From Curtobacterium sp. BH-2-1-1 (lineage in GTDB: Bacteria > Actinomycetota > Actinomycetes > Actinomycetales > Microbacteriaceae), in the NCBI RefSeq assembly GCF_001806325.1, contig NZ_CP017580.1:1364001-1428000 (forward strand): a stretch of DNA of 64,000 nt. Direction: 5' to 3'. The position numbers were made by a program, and so were the translations under genes. The notes beneath the pieces were generated by a model. The model saw only the letters and a program-made list of their open reading frames with translations, made no database searches and was not told the DNA's origin. Position 1 is the stretch's first letter; each line of letters opens with the position of its first letter. Shown one piece after another: positions 26,271-34,364 of this stretch.

Positions 26271-26311
26271 ACGACCGCAGCACCGCGCTCGTGGCGCGGT
26301 GCTGCGGTCGT
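26271..26311. terminator. strong bidirectional hairpin
   Basis: A perfect 17-base stem (26271-26287 with 26295-26311) and a seven-base loop lie between the convergent DUF1992 gene and the secreted-protein gene. It should stop transcription from both sides. Confidence 0.75.
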
Positions 26312-26327
26312 CCCTGGCGTGGGGGTG

Positions 26328-27008
26328 TTACTTGATCTTGGCGGTGATGGTGGCGGTGCCGACGAGGAGGCCGGACTTCACGGCGTCGGTCTTGAAGGTG
26401 CTGTTGAGCAGCTTCGCGGCGTCACCCGAGACGTGCACCGTGGTGCCGGTCAGGATCGCGTTGTCACCCTCGAGCTGCAGCGGCTTGAGCGTGCCACCGT
26501 GCAGCGAGAACAGGTACGCGTTGTTCACCGCGACCTTGCCGTTGACCAGCACGTCACCGTAGAGCTTGGACGAGCCCGGGTTCACGACGAAGTTCTCCAG
26601 CGTGACCGTCGTCTCACCGGCGGTGAGGGTCAGACCCGAGTCGTCGTGGTTCAGCAGACCCTGCACGTACGGACGGTAGTCACCGTCCGGCGACCAGTAC
26701 GTCACCGAACCGGACGTGATCGGGAACGACACGGACCCGTCGGCGAGCTTGGCGTCACCGGAGACACCCGGGGTCAGCTTCAGCGCGGTCAGGGCGTCGG
26801 TGAAGCCGGAGTCGAGCTTCACGGCGGTGTCGCCACCGAGGACCTCGGGCACCGACGCGACGGGGCCGGGGATCTTCGACGAGGACGACGACACGGTGTG
26901 CACCGACGGGGTCGAGGCCTGCGCCGAGGTGATGCCGAACGCGGCACCACCCAGCACGAGCGCACCCGTCGTGGCGAGCGTGATGGAGGTCTTCAGGGAC
27001 TTGCGCAT
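26328..27008 (-). CDS. secreted protein of unknown function
   Basis: A 226-residue exported protein. The start ATG 27008 has AAAGGA eight bases upstream. Residues 1-31 form a signal peptide (MRKSLKTS, hydrophobic core, cleavage after SAQA). The mature part has a Ser-rich stretch and then a beta-rich domain with short repeats such as SGSVTYWSPDGDYRPYVQG, GLTLTAGETTVTLENFVV and GDVLVNGKVAVNNAYLFSL. I know this type only as an uncharacterised secreted beta protein. It is divergent from phosphoketolase over 209 bases. Confidence 0.85.
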   Translation of the reverse strand: MRKSLKTSITLATTGALVLGGAAFGITSAQASTPSVHTVSSSSSKIPGPVASVPEVLGGDTAVKLDSGFTDALTALKLTPGVSGDAKLADGSVSFPITSGSVTYWSPDGDYRPYVQGLLNHDDSGLTLTAGETTVTLENFVVNPGSSKLYGDVLVNGKVAVNNAYLFSLHGGTLKPLQLEGDNAILTGTTVHVSGDAAKLLNSTFKTDAVKSGLLVGTATITAKIK

Positions 27009-27144
27009 GGGTTGGGTCCTTTGCTGTCTCGGGGGCTCCGGCCGGTGGCGACGTGCTCCTGTGCACGCGCCGTGCTGTGTGCTTGCTGTGGCCCGGCCGT
27101 TCGTGACCGGAGAGCGCCCTGGGCGTTTGCCCTTGTGACATGCA

Positions 27145-27163
27145 TTCGGCACCCCCTGCCGAA
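27145..27163. promoter_or_regulatory. inverted repeat in the xfp intergenic region
   Basis: TTCGGCA-CCCCC-TGCCGAA is a perfect seven-base inverted repeat between two divergent genes, about 55 bases upstream of the phosphoketolase start. It could be a repressor site. No regulator gene is adjacent. Confidence 0.4.
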
Positions 27164-27217
27164 CGGTTTGGAACTTTTTCTGGGATTCCCCCGCGACCGC
27201 CTCCGTACCGTGGGGGC

Positions 27218-29689
27218 ATGGCCCCCGCATCCCCCTCGAGCACCGACCGGATCCGCGCGATCGACGCCTGGTGGCGCGCCGCGAACTACCTCACCGTCGG
27301 GCAGATCTACCTGCTCGACAACCCGCTGCTCGACCGCTCGATCACGCCGGACGACGTGAAGCCCCGGCTGCTCGGACACTGGGGCACCTCGCCGGCGCTC
27401 AACCTCGTCTACGCGCACTGCAACGCGCTCATCGCCGAGACGGACCGGCAGCTCCTGTACATCTGCGGGCCCGGTCACGGCGGTCCCGCGATGAACGCCA
27501 ACGCGCTGCTCGACGGCACGTGGGGCGAGCTCTACCCGGACATCACGCCGGACCCGGACGGGCTGCGGCAGTTCTTCCGGCAGTTCTCCTTCCCCGGTGG
27601 GATCCCCTCGCACGCGGCGCCCGAGACCCCGGGGTCGATCAACGAGGGCGGCGAGCTCGGCTACTCCCTCGCGCACGCGTACGGAGCGGCACTCGACAAC
27701 CCGGACCTCGTCGTCGCGTGCGTCGTCGGCGACGGTGAGGCCGAGACCGGGCCGCTCGCCGGGTCCTGGCAGGCGCACACGTTCCTCGACCCGGTGTCGG
27801 ACGGCGCCGTGCTGCCGATCCTCAACCTGAACGGGTGGAAGATCGCGAACCCGACGGTCCTCGCACGCATCCCGCACGACGACCTGCACGCCTACTTCCG
27901 TGGGCTCGGGTACGAGCCGATCGTGGTCGACTCCGCCCGCGTCGACGACGACCCGTTCGCCGTGCACGCCCTGTTCGACGGTGCGCTCCGGCGTGCACTC
28001 GCGACGATCGACGACATCCAGGCCGCGGCCCGCGCCCAGGCGCAGCGAGCGGCCGCCGGGCAGCCGGCCGGTGCTGCGGACCTCCGACCGCGCTGGCCGA
28101 TGATCATCCTCCGCACGCCCAAGGGCTGGACCGGCCCGAAGGTCGTCGACGGCCAGCAGGTCGAGGGGACCTTCCGCGCCCACCAGGTCCCCCTGCCCGC
28201 CGTCCGCGAGGACGACGACCACCGCCGGCAGCTCGAGGAGTGGATGCGGTCCTACCGCCCCGAGGAGCTGTTCGACGACGACGGCCAGCCGATCGGCATC
28301 CTCACAACCATCCGGCCCACCGGCGACCTGCGGATGAGTGCGACCCCGCACGCGAACGGCGGCCGGCTCCGCACCGCACTCGACCGCCCCGGGCTCGAGG
28401 AGTTCGGCGTCCCCGTCGGCGAGGACGCGAGCGCCACCGGCACGCTCGGCCCCTGGCTCGCTGCCCTCATCCAGCGGAACCCCTCGTCCTTCCGGCTCTT
28501 CGGCCCGGACGAGACGGTGTCGAACAAGCTCGACGCGGTCTTCGACGTGACGTCGCGGGTCTGGCGTGCCCAGCGTGGCGTCGGAGACGAGCACCTCGGC
28601 GCACACGGTCGGGTCACCGAAGTGCTGTCCGAGCACCTGCTCGAGGGGATGCTCGAGGGCTACGTGCTGAGCGGCCGCCACGGTGTCCTCAACACCTACG
28701 AGGCGTTCGCGCACATCATCGACTCCATGGTCGGCCAGTACGCGAAGTGGCTCGAGTCCTCGACGGACATCGACTGGCGTGCACCCGTCTCGAACCTGTC
28801 GATCCTGCTGTCGTCGCACGTCTGGCGCCAGGACCACAACGGCTTCTCGCACCAGGACCCGGGGTTCCTCGACGTCGTCGCGTCGAAGCAGCAGGACCTC
28901 GTCCGCATCAAGCTGCCGGCCGACGCGAACACCCTGCTGGCCGTCGCCGCGCACGCACTGGAGACGACCGACCGCATCGAGGTGATCGTCGCCGGCAAGC
29001 ACCCCGAGCCGGTCTTCCTGTCGCTGCCCGACGCGGTCGAGCACGTCGCCGCGGGGCTCGGGGTCTGGGACTGGGCCGGCACCGAGGAGTCCGTCGGTCG
29101 CGTCGACGTCGTGCTCGCCTGTGCCGGGGACGTCCCCACCGTCGAGGCCGTGGCCGCCGCGGACATCATCCGCCAGCACGCTCCCGAGGTCGGCGTCCGT
29201 GTCGTGAACGTCGTCGACCTGCTGTCCATCGGCGACCCCCGGAAGCACGAGCACCCGGTCCCCGACGAGCGCTACGACGAACTGTTCCTGCCCGGCACCC
29301 CGACCGTCTTCGCGTTCCACGGGTACCCGTCCCTCGTGCACCAACTCACCTACCGCCGGAACGGGCACGACGACCTGCACGTGCACGGGTTCCTCGAGCA
29401 GGGCACGACGACGACCCCGTTCGACATGCTCATGCGCAACGAGATGGACCGGTTCGCGCTCGCGCACGACGCCCTGACCCGAGTGGACGCGTCGGCGCAC
29501 GACGCGCTGCGCACGCGGCTGTCCGAGGCCCGCACGGCGGCCCGCGAGTACGCGTACACGAAGGGCGAGGACCACCCGAGCGTCGGGGCGTGGCGGTTCT
29601 CGGGGTGGCCGCAGGACGAGGCGGCATCGGAGGGCACGGGTGGCGACCCGGGCGAGGGGGAGACCGAGGGGGCTGCGCCCGGCAACTGA
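27218..29689 (+). CDS. xfp: phosphoketolase (xylulose-5-phosphate/fructose-6-phosphate)
   Basis: An 823-residue thiamine-diphosphate enzyme splitting xylulose-5-P (and often fructose-6-P) with phosphate to acetyl-P plus glyceraldehyde-3-P or erythrose-4-P. Motifs include LLGHWGTSPALNLVYAHCN, ICGPGHGGPA, PGSINEGGELGYSLAHA, the ThDP-binding GDGEAETGPLAGSW and SHVWRQDHNGFSHQDPG. Length is typical. TACCGT lies six bases before ATG 27218 (leaderless). An upstream in-frame ATG at 27140 is rejected. No acetate kinase gene is in the window. The Gly/Glu-rich last 30 residues are variable. Confidence 0.95.
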   Translation: MAPASPSSTDRIRAIDAWWRAANYLTVGQIYLLDNPLLDRSITPDDVKPRLLGHWGTSPALNLVYAHCNALIAETDRQLLYICGPGHGGPAMNANALLDGTWGELYPDITPDPDGLRQFFRQFSFPGGIPSHAAPETPGSINEGGELGYSLAHAYGAALDNPDLVVACVVGDGEAETGPLAGSWQAHTFLDPVSDGAVLPILNLNGWKIANPTVLARIPHDDLHAYFRGLGYEPIVVDSARVDDDPFAVHALFDGALRRALATIDDIQAAARAQAQRAAAGQPAGAADLRPRWPMIILRTPKGWTGPKVVDGQQVEGTFRAHQVPLPAVREDDDHRRQLEEWMRSYRPEELFDDDGQPIGILTTIRPTGDLRMSATPHANGGRLRTALDRPGLEEFGVPVGEDASATGTLGPWLAALIQRNPSSFRLFGPDETVSNKLDAVFDVTSRVWRAQRGVGDEHLGAHGRVTEVLSEHLLEGMLEGYVLSGRHGVLNTYEAFAHIIDSMVGQYAKWLESSTDIDWRAPVSNLSILLSSHVWRQDHNGFSHQDPGFLDVVASKQQDLVRIKLPADANTLLAVAAHALETTDRIEVIVAGKHPEPVFLSLPDAVEHVAAGLGVWDWAGTEESVGRVDVVLACAGDVPTVEAVAAADIIRQHAPEVGVRVVNVVDLLSIGDPRKHEHPVPDERYDELFLPGTPTVFAFHGYPSLVHQLTYRRNGHDDLHVHGFLEQGTTTTPFDMLMRNEMDRFALAHDALTRVDASAHDALRTRLSEARTAAREYAYTKGEDHPSVGAWRFSGWPQDEAASEGTGGDPGEGETEGAAPGN

Positions 29690-29792
29690 CGCGCGTCCGC
29701 GCACTCCTCCACATCCAGGAGGCGCGGATCACGTTCCACAGGACCGGTCACGCTCGGCGCGTGGCCGGTCCTGTCGCGTCAGGGTGGTCGGC

Positions 29793-30143
29793 ATGGATGC
29801 AGGCTGGACGAGCGCGAGCGTGTCGTTGCTCAGCGCCTTGGTGGCGGTCGCGAGCGTGGTGGTGACGGTGGTCGAGGGGCGTCGGGCGCGGCGGAATACA
29901 GAGTTCTTGGGGCATCGGGACCACTGGTGGCAGCGTTGGTCGTGGGTGGTCGCACGTGCCGTCTCAGAGGACGAACGGCAGCGGGATGCGGCGGCTCTGA
30001 TGACGGACGCTCTCATGTCCCGGCCCTGGGTCACCGATGACGACGAGTGGGTCCGACGAGCGCTCGACGACCACGAGACGATGGCTGCGCGACGGCGCCG
30101 ATCTGGGAAGGAACGACAGGACGATGATCTCCGACGAGGATGA
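29793..30143 (+). CDS. small single-pass membrane protein
   Basis: A 116-residue protein with one hydrophobic helix at about residues 8-30 (SVSLLSALVAVASVVVTVVEG) followed by a basic turn and a soluble, charged C-terminal domain. The domain starts HRDHWWQRWSWVVARAV. CAGGGT lies seven bases before ATG 29793. It overlaps the next ORF by 20 bases. No family recognised. Base composition and third-position GC are normal, so I take it as real. Confidence 0.65.
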   Translation: MDAGWTSASVSLLSALVAVASVVVTVVEGRRARRNTEFLGHRDHWWQRWSWVVARAVSEDERQRDAAALMTDALMSRPWVTDDDEWVRRALDDHETMAARRRRSGKERQDDDLRRG

Positions 30144-30339
30144 CCGGTCCTTCAAGGCACGGCTCGACCGGATGGAGCGGCGCACGCCCAAGCTCCTCGC
30201 GCACCCGCACTACGGGCCGCTCGTCCGTGCGGCCGGTGACCTCGAACGACTCGAGGAGATGCGCATCGAGTGGCGCGAACGACAGGAACGGGCACGAGCA
30301 CGGAAGCTCCGGTGGGAGGCCTCGATCAGCGAGGGCTGA
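30124..30339 (+). CDS. small charged protein, partner of the preceding membrane protein
   Basis: A 71-residue, strongly charged, probably helical protein (SFKARLDRMERRTPKLL ... EEMRIEWRERQERARARKL). Its ATG 30124 lies inside the 3' end of the membrane-protein gene in another frame, with AAGGA 14 bases upstream, which suggests coupled translation. No family recognised. An interaction with the membrane protein is only an inference from the overlap. Confidence 0.6.
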   Translation: MISDEDDRSFKARLDRMERRTPKLLAHPHYGPLVRAAGDLERLEEMRIEWRERQERARARKLRWEASISEG

Positions 30340-30373
30340 CCGAACGCCGCGCGGCCGGTGGCACGCTGGACGG

Positions 30374-31057
30374 GTGAGCGACCTCGTCATCCCGGCCCCG
30401 ACCCTCCCGACCGTCCCCACCACCACCGGCGGACGCTTCCCCGTCCGGCGGGTGTTCTGCGTGGGCCGCAACTACGCCGCGCACGCTCGCGAGATGGGCC
30501 ACGACCCGGACCGCGAGCCGCCGTTCTTCTTCATGAAGCCGGCGGGCGCGGTGGTGACCGACGACGCGGACACCCCGTACCCGTCCGTCACCGAGCGCCT
30601 CGAGCACGAGGTCGAGCTCGTCGTGGCGATCGGTCGCGGCGGAACGGACATCCCGGTCGACACGGCCCTCGACCACGTCTGGGGCTACGCCGTCGGGATC
30701 GACCTCACGCGGCGCGACCTGCAGGCCGAGGCGAAGCGGCTCGGCCGCCCCTGGGACACCGCCAAGGGCTTCGACGCCTCGGCCCCGGTCGGCGCGATCG
30801 TCCCCGCAGCCGACGTCGACCCGACCTCGGGCACGATCGAACTGCGGGTGGGCGGCGAGCTCCGACAGTCGGGGGACCTCGCCGACCAGATCTGGTCCGT
30901 CGCCGAGACCATCGCGGAGCTCTCGCGGTTCGTGTCCCTCGCGCCGGGCGACCTCCTGCTCACCGGCACGCCGGACGGTGTCGGGGTCCTCGCCCGCGGG
31001 GACCTCCTCGAGGGCACGATCGCCGGCGTGGGCTCGGTCCGGACCGTGATCGTGTGA
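30374..31057 (+). CDS. fumarylacetoacetate hydrolase family protein
   Basis: A 227-residue FAH-fold enzyme. FCVGRNYAAHAREMG opens the domain, LEHEVELVVAIG carries the metal-binding ExE, and WGYAVGIDLTRRDLQ follows. The C-terminal GDLLLTGTPDGVG is diagnostic. Members hydrolyse C-C bonds of acylpyruvates such as fumarylpyruvate, or decarboxylate oxaloacetate. GTG 30374 follows CACGCT by six bases. No aromatic-degradation genes are adjacent, so the substrate cannot be named. Confidence 0.9.
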   Translation: MSDLVIPAPTLPTVPTTTGGRFPVRRVFCVGRNYAAHAREMGHDPDREPPFFFMKPAGAVVTDDADTPYPSVTERLEHEVELVVAIGRGGTDIPVDTALDHVWGYAVGIDLTRRDLQAEAKRLGRPWDTAKGFDASAPVGAIVPAADVDPTSGTIELRVGGELRQSGDLADQIWSVAETIAELSRFVSLAPGDLLLTGTPDGVGVLARGDLLEGTIAGVGSVRTVIV

Positions 31058-31216
31058 TCCCACGCGTTTCCCCCGTGTGTCGGCGGCCTGGGAGGGCTCG
31101 CAGCACCACCGAGTAGCAATGTCTCGACGCCGCTGCGGGGTGCGCGGTGTCGCCACACTGGGGACACCCGACCGCGACGGGGCGGGGCGGCGTGTCCGGA
31201 GAACGGAGGTGCCGCC

Positions 31217-32179
31217 GTGCAGGAACACGACCTGCTCGCGACGTCCTGGACATGGGCCGGGACCGAACCGATCGGCGAGCGCATCGACGCCGTCGGTGCT
31301 GCCGGCTTCGCCGGACTCTCGCTGTCGCTCGGTGACCTGCACGAGGTGCGGGCGACGATCGGGTTCGCCGCCCTCCGCCGCATGCTCGACGGTGCGGGGA
31401 TCGTCTGGGTCCAGCTGGGGCCGCTCGAACAATGGTGGACCTGCTCGAGCCACACCACCGACCAGGACGCCGACCGCGGTGTGGTGCTCGAGGCCGCCGC
31501 GACCCTGAGCGCCTGGCAGGTCGTCGCGCGTGCGGACGTCACGCTGCCGGGCGTCTCGCCGTCCGCCATGGTCGACGACTGGAACGAACTGGCCGGGCAG
31601 GCCGCGAAGGTCGGTGCGCAGCTCGTCCTCGAGCCCGAGCCGTGGTCGAACCTGCCGACGGTGGAGCGCGCGTCCCGGTTCGTCACCGCCGCCGGTCACC
31701 CGAACGGCGGGCTCCTGGTCGACGTGATGCACGCACTGCGCGGCGGGTCCACGCTCGCCTCCATCCGCGAGGGCGTCGCGCCCGCGACGCTCGCCGCGGT
31801 CGAGCTGAGCGACGGCCTGCTCCACACGCCGGCGGGCATGACCCTCGCCGAGGAGGCCCGCGAAGCTCGCCACCTGCCCGGAGCCGGCGCCTGGGACGTC
31901 CCGGGGTTCGTCCGCACCGTGCGCGACCTCGGGTTCGACGAGCCGTGGGGTGTCGAGGTCCGGACGGCAGCACACCGGGCGATGCCGATCGGGGACGCCC
32001 TCCGGACCGCTGCCGCGGCGACACGGGCGGTGCTCGACGCCGCCGACGCCTTCGGGACGCCCGCCGTCCCCGCGATGCCGACGACCCCGGCGCCGACCTC
32101 GGCGGTGGACTTCGAGCCGCCGGCTGCTCCCCCGTCGAGCGACCGTCGCCGCGATGCCGACTCAGGAGCTCCGGCGTAG
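31217..32179 (+). CDS. sugar phosphate isomerase/epimerase-like TIM barrel
   Basis: A 320-residue xylose-isomerase-like TIM barrel (AP endonuclease 2 superfamily). Metal ligands are likely the Glu in LVLEPEPW, the Asp/His in LLVDVMHALRGGS, and the Glu of GVEVRTAAHR. The last 50 residues are a Pro/Ala-rich tail. The start is GTG 31217 with GGAGG seven bases upstream. The actual sugar or polyol substrate is unknown. It stands between the FAH gene and a 58-residue acidic protein. Confidence 0.82.
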   Translation: MQEHDLLATSWTWAGTEPIGERIDAVGAAGFAGLSLSLGDLHEVRATIGFAALRRMLDGAGIVWVQLGPLEQWWTCSSHTTDQDADRGVVLEAAATLSAWQVVARADVTLPGVSPSAMVDDWNELAGQAAKVGAQLVLEPEPWSNLPTVERASRFVTAAGHPNGGLLVDVMHALRGGSTLASIREGVAPATLAAVELSDGLLHTPAGMTLAEEAREARHLPGAGAWDVPGFVRTVRDLGFDEPWGVEVRTAAHRAMPIGDALRTAAAATRAVLDAADAFGTPAVPAMPTTPAPTSAVDFEPPAAPPSSDRRRDADSGAPA

Positions 32180-32189
32180 CGTCATCGGC

Positions 32190-32366
32190 ATGACCGACCA
32201 GCCAGCACACGACGACGACCTGCTCCGCCGCTCCCAGGAGTCCATCGACGAGGCGAAGGCGGCTGCGGCCGAGGTGGTCGAACCGGACGAGGACGACCTC
32301 ATCGACGAGGACCTCCCGGTCGCCGACGACGCCGAGCCCGCCGACGGTCCCGCGCCCGCTCCCTGA
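32190..32366 (+). CDS. small acidic protein
   Basis: A 58-residue protein, more than a third Asp/Glu (SIDEAKAAAAEVVEPDEDDL), with no hydrophobic segment. The ATG 32190 follows TAGCGT by seven bases. It starts ten bases after the isomerase gene. Predicted mostly disordered. No family recognised. Confidence 0.6.
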   Translation: MTDQPAHDDDLLRRSQESIDEAKAAAAEVVEPDEDDLIDEDLPVADDAEPADGPAPAP

Positions 32367-32393
32367 GTTCCCCCGGCCGGTGGTCTCCGGCGC

Positions 32394-32723
32394 TCAGTCG
32401 ATCTCGACGACCCGCACGGTGACGTCCGACGGTCGACGTCCCAGCAACGCCGTCCCCTCGGCGACCACCGCGTCGCGGACGCTCCGGACGAGCCCGAGCG
32501 TCGGGACCCGCCGGTCGGTCGTCACGACCACGCGGATCCGGGCGCCCTCGCGTCGATCCTGCACGAGGACCGCGCCACCGTCTCGGGGCAGGTCGAGCAC
32601 CGAACGGACGTCGCGGACGAGCGTGGCGAGGTTCGGCCCCGGCGGCAGCACCGAGCGGACCCCGGGGACCCCGAGCACGACCGCGGTCAGTCCGCGCGAG
32701 ACACTGCGCACGTCGTCGGTCAC
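32394..32723 (-). CDS. Asp23/Gls24-like protein, short form
   Basis: A 109-residue protein with the compact alpha/beta pattern of alkaline-shock (Asp23/Gls24) proteins: GVPGVRSVLPP at the start, then two VxVxV strands (ARIRVVVTTDRRVPTLG, SDVTVRVVEID). GTG 32723 overlaps the stop of the previous gene (GTGA). It is the third gene of the ECF sigma unit. Asp23 proteins localise at the membrane and are linked to envelope stress. Assignment is by pattern and context. Confidence 0.65.
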   Translation of the reverse strand: MTDDVRSVSRGLTAVVLGVPGVRSVLPPGPNLATLVRDVRSVLDLPRDGGAVLVQDRREGARIRVVVTTDRRVPTLGLVRSVRDAVVAEGTALLGRRPSDVTVRVVEID

Positions 32724-33289
32724 GGTCGTCCTCCCTCGATGAGGTCCGCCACCCGCACCTCGAGCGACCGCACCACGAAGGGTGCGTGCGCCGCGAGCGC
32801 GTCCTCGATGATCGACCGGAGTGCCTCGGCGCGGAGGTGCACCGGCCCGTCGGCGCTCGCGGCGATCGACACCTCGACGTCGACCGATCCGCCGGCCGTG
32901 CCGACGTCGCCCGTGAACCGGGTCCGTCGGACGACCACGCCGGGTACCTCGTCGCCGAGCGCCCGCACGAGTCCGCGGAGTGCGCCTTCGGTCACGACGA
33001 GCGTCGACGCGGGGTCGTCGTCCGGGACGGGGATGTCCCGCCCCGCGTGCGCCGTCGTCCGCACCGACGCGAGCACGCTGGCGATCCAACCGGCGTCGGC
33101 CCCGGCGGCCTCCGCGGCCTCGGCGTCGAGCAGGTCCCGCGAGGCCGTCCGCAGCGACTCGAGCCGCACCAACGCGGCGGCTGCCTCGGGGTCGCCGTCG
33201 ATGTCCGGCCGCGCCGGGGTGCGGTCGGTGTCCAGGTAGTCGGAGAGTTCCTCGAGGGTGAACGCGCCGAACCGTTCGTCGTCGGTCAT
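32720..33289 (-). CDS. Asp23/Gls24-like protein with sigma-partner N-terminus
   Basis: A 189-residue soluble protein. The first 100 residues (FTLEELSDYLDTDRTPARP, then a helical stretch) resemble the unstructured or helical N-terminal parts of sigma-associated proteins. The last 90 (RTRFTGDVGTAGGSVDVEVS ... VVRSLEVRVADL) match the Asp23 fold. ATG 33289 is preferred over GTG 33295 because GGAGG lies seven bases upstream and it forms an ATGA overlap with the sigma gene. It may hold or sense the sigma factor, but this is inference. Confidence 0.7.
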   Translation of the reverse strand: MTDDERFGAFTLEELSDYLDTDRTPARPDIDGDPEAAAALVRLESLRTASRDLLDAEAAEAAGADAGWIASVLASVRTTAHAGRDIPVPDDDPASTLVVTEGALRGLVRALGDEVPGVVVRRTRFTGDVGTAGGSVDVEVSIAASADGPVHLRAEALRSIIEDALAAHAPFVVRSLEVRVADLIEGGRP

Positions 33290-33900
33290 CGCCACCCCTC
33301 CATCTGCTCGAGGACACGACGTCGTGCCCGCGCCAGCACCCCGCGCACCGTCGCCTGCGGCATCCCCGTCGCCTCGGCGATCTCGGCGTACGACGCCCCA
33401 CCGATCTCCTGCATCACCCAGACGGCACGGTGCGCGTCCGGGAGTGCCTGCACGATACGCGCGAGTTCCTGGACCTGCAGCCGCGTGCTGACGACCTCGT
33501 CGACGGGGCGGTCGTCGGCCGAGTCGACCACCGCTTCGAGGTCCAGGTGTGGATGCCGCCGACGGAGGCGGTCGAGCGCCTTGTTCGCCGCGATCCGGAA
33601 CAGCCAGTTCCGCACACGGTCGGGGTCGTCCACCCGGTCGATGCGCTGCCAGGCCTGGAGCGCCGCCTCCTGCACGGCGTCCTCGGCCTCGCCGTCGCCG
33701 TGTCCGAGGATCCGAGCGGCGTAGGCGCGCATGTGCGGGCCGTAGCGGCGGATCAGCACCCCGAACGCGACCGTGTCGCCGTCGGCGCTGCGCGCGACGA
33801 GGGAGGCGTCCGACAGGGACGCCAGGGCGTCAGCGTCGCTCAGGGTCGGCTCCTCGTCGATTTTCTTCGGTTCTCGCGTGACGATCGCGGTCGTCGTCAC
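33286..33900 (-). CDS. ECF-type RNA polymerase sigma factor
   Basis: A 204-residue sigma factor. An acidic N-terminal extension of about 30 residues precedes region 2 (VAFGVLIRRYGPHMRAYAARIL, abbreviated FGVLIRRYGPHMRAY, and EDAVQEAALQAWQRI). Region 4 has GGASYAEIAEATGMPQATVRG followed by ARARRRV. GTG 33900 lies just after a TACGTA sequence. It heads an operon with two Asp23-like proteins, all joined by start/stop overlaps. This layout is that of stress-envelope sigma units in Actinobacteria. Confidence 0.9.
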   Translation of the reverse strand: MTTTAIVTREPKKIDEEPTLSDADALASLSDASLVARSADGDTVAFGVLIRRYGPHMRAYAARILGHGDGEAEDAVQEAALQAWQRIDRVDDPDRVRNWLFRIAANKALDRLRRRHPHLDLEAVVDSADDRPVDEVVSTRLQVQELARIVQALPDAHRAVWVMQEIGGASYAEIAEATGMPQATVRGVLARARRRVLEQMEGWR

Positions 33901-33954
33901 GTCTTACGTACGGGTCTACCAGGAGCGCGGTGCGTGCCTGGTGCGAAGCGCGTC

Positions 33955-33984
33955 GTGACCGGTCATCCCTGAACGACCGGTCAC
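33955..33984. promoter_or_regulatory. inverted repeat upstream of the second sigma operon
   Basis: GTGACCGGT (33955-33963) and ACCGGTCAC (33976-33984) are exact reverse complements 12 bases apart, 55-85 bases before the sigma start. It may be an operator or part of the terminator region of the next gene. Confidence 0.35.
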
Positions 33985-33998
33985 GGCGCCCCGACGGC

Positions 33999-34031
33999 GG
34001 CCCGTGCGTCCCCTGATCCGGCGCACGGGCC
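33999..34031 (-). terminator. hairpin after the 51-residue protein gene
   Basis: GGCCCGTGCG (33999-34008) pairs with CGCACGGGCC (34022-34031). It lies 43 bases beyond the stop at 34074 on the minus strand. Confidence 0.55.
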
Positions 34032-34073
34032 GTCTTCACCCGTCGATGCCCCGGGTGCGTCGTTCTCCAGGTG

Positions 34074-34229
34074 CTACTCGTCGACCTCGTCACCGAGGAA
34101 GTCCGCGTAGGTCACCTCGGACTCCGTCACCGCGACCCCCGGGTCCACGGGTGTGCGCGCCGATCGGTCCCTTGCGATCGTGACTCGTTCCTCCGCGGTG
34201 AACGGGGGCAGGTACTTGCTCGCGCTCAT
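34074..34229 (-). CDS. small protein of unknown function
   Basis: A 51-residue soluble protein (SKYLPPFTAEERVTIARDR at the start, an acidic end DFLGDEVDE). ATG 34229 has AAAGGG about seven bases upstream, and a good hairpin follows the stop. Third-position GC matches real genes. I do not know the family. It lies alone between ligD and the sigma operon. Confidence 0.6.
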   Translation of the reverse strand: MSASKYLPPFTAEERVTIARDRSARTPVDPGVAVTESEVTYADFLGDEVDE

Positions 34230-34277
34230 GCTCGCGCCCTTTCGTCCCGGCGAACGTAACAGCCCGTACCGGAATCC

Positions 34278-34293
34278 CGGGGGATGACCCCCG
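34278..34293 (-). terminator. short hairpin after ligD
   Basis: CGGGGG-ATGA-CCCCCG is the tightest stem in the gap between ligD and the small gene. It is a six-base stem without a T-run, so only a weak candidate. Confidence 0.3.
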
Positions 34294-34364
34294 ATTCGTC
34301 CCCCGGTCGAGGATGGAACGGGGGACGGAAGTTCGCCCCGGGCTGACCCCATGCGGATGCATGC

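Noticed and set aside
26993-29704. A 903-codon antisense frame across phosphoketolase
   Set aside because: Phosphoketolase on the plus strand is unambiguous; the antisense frame has no recognisable domain.
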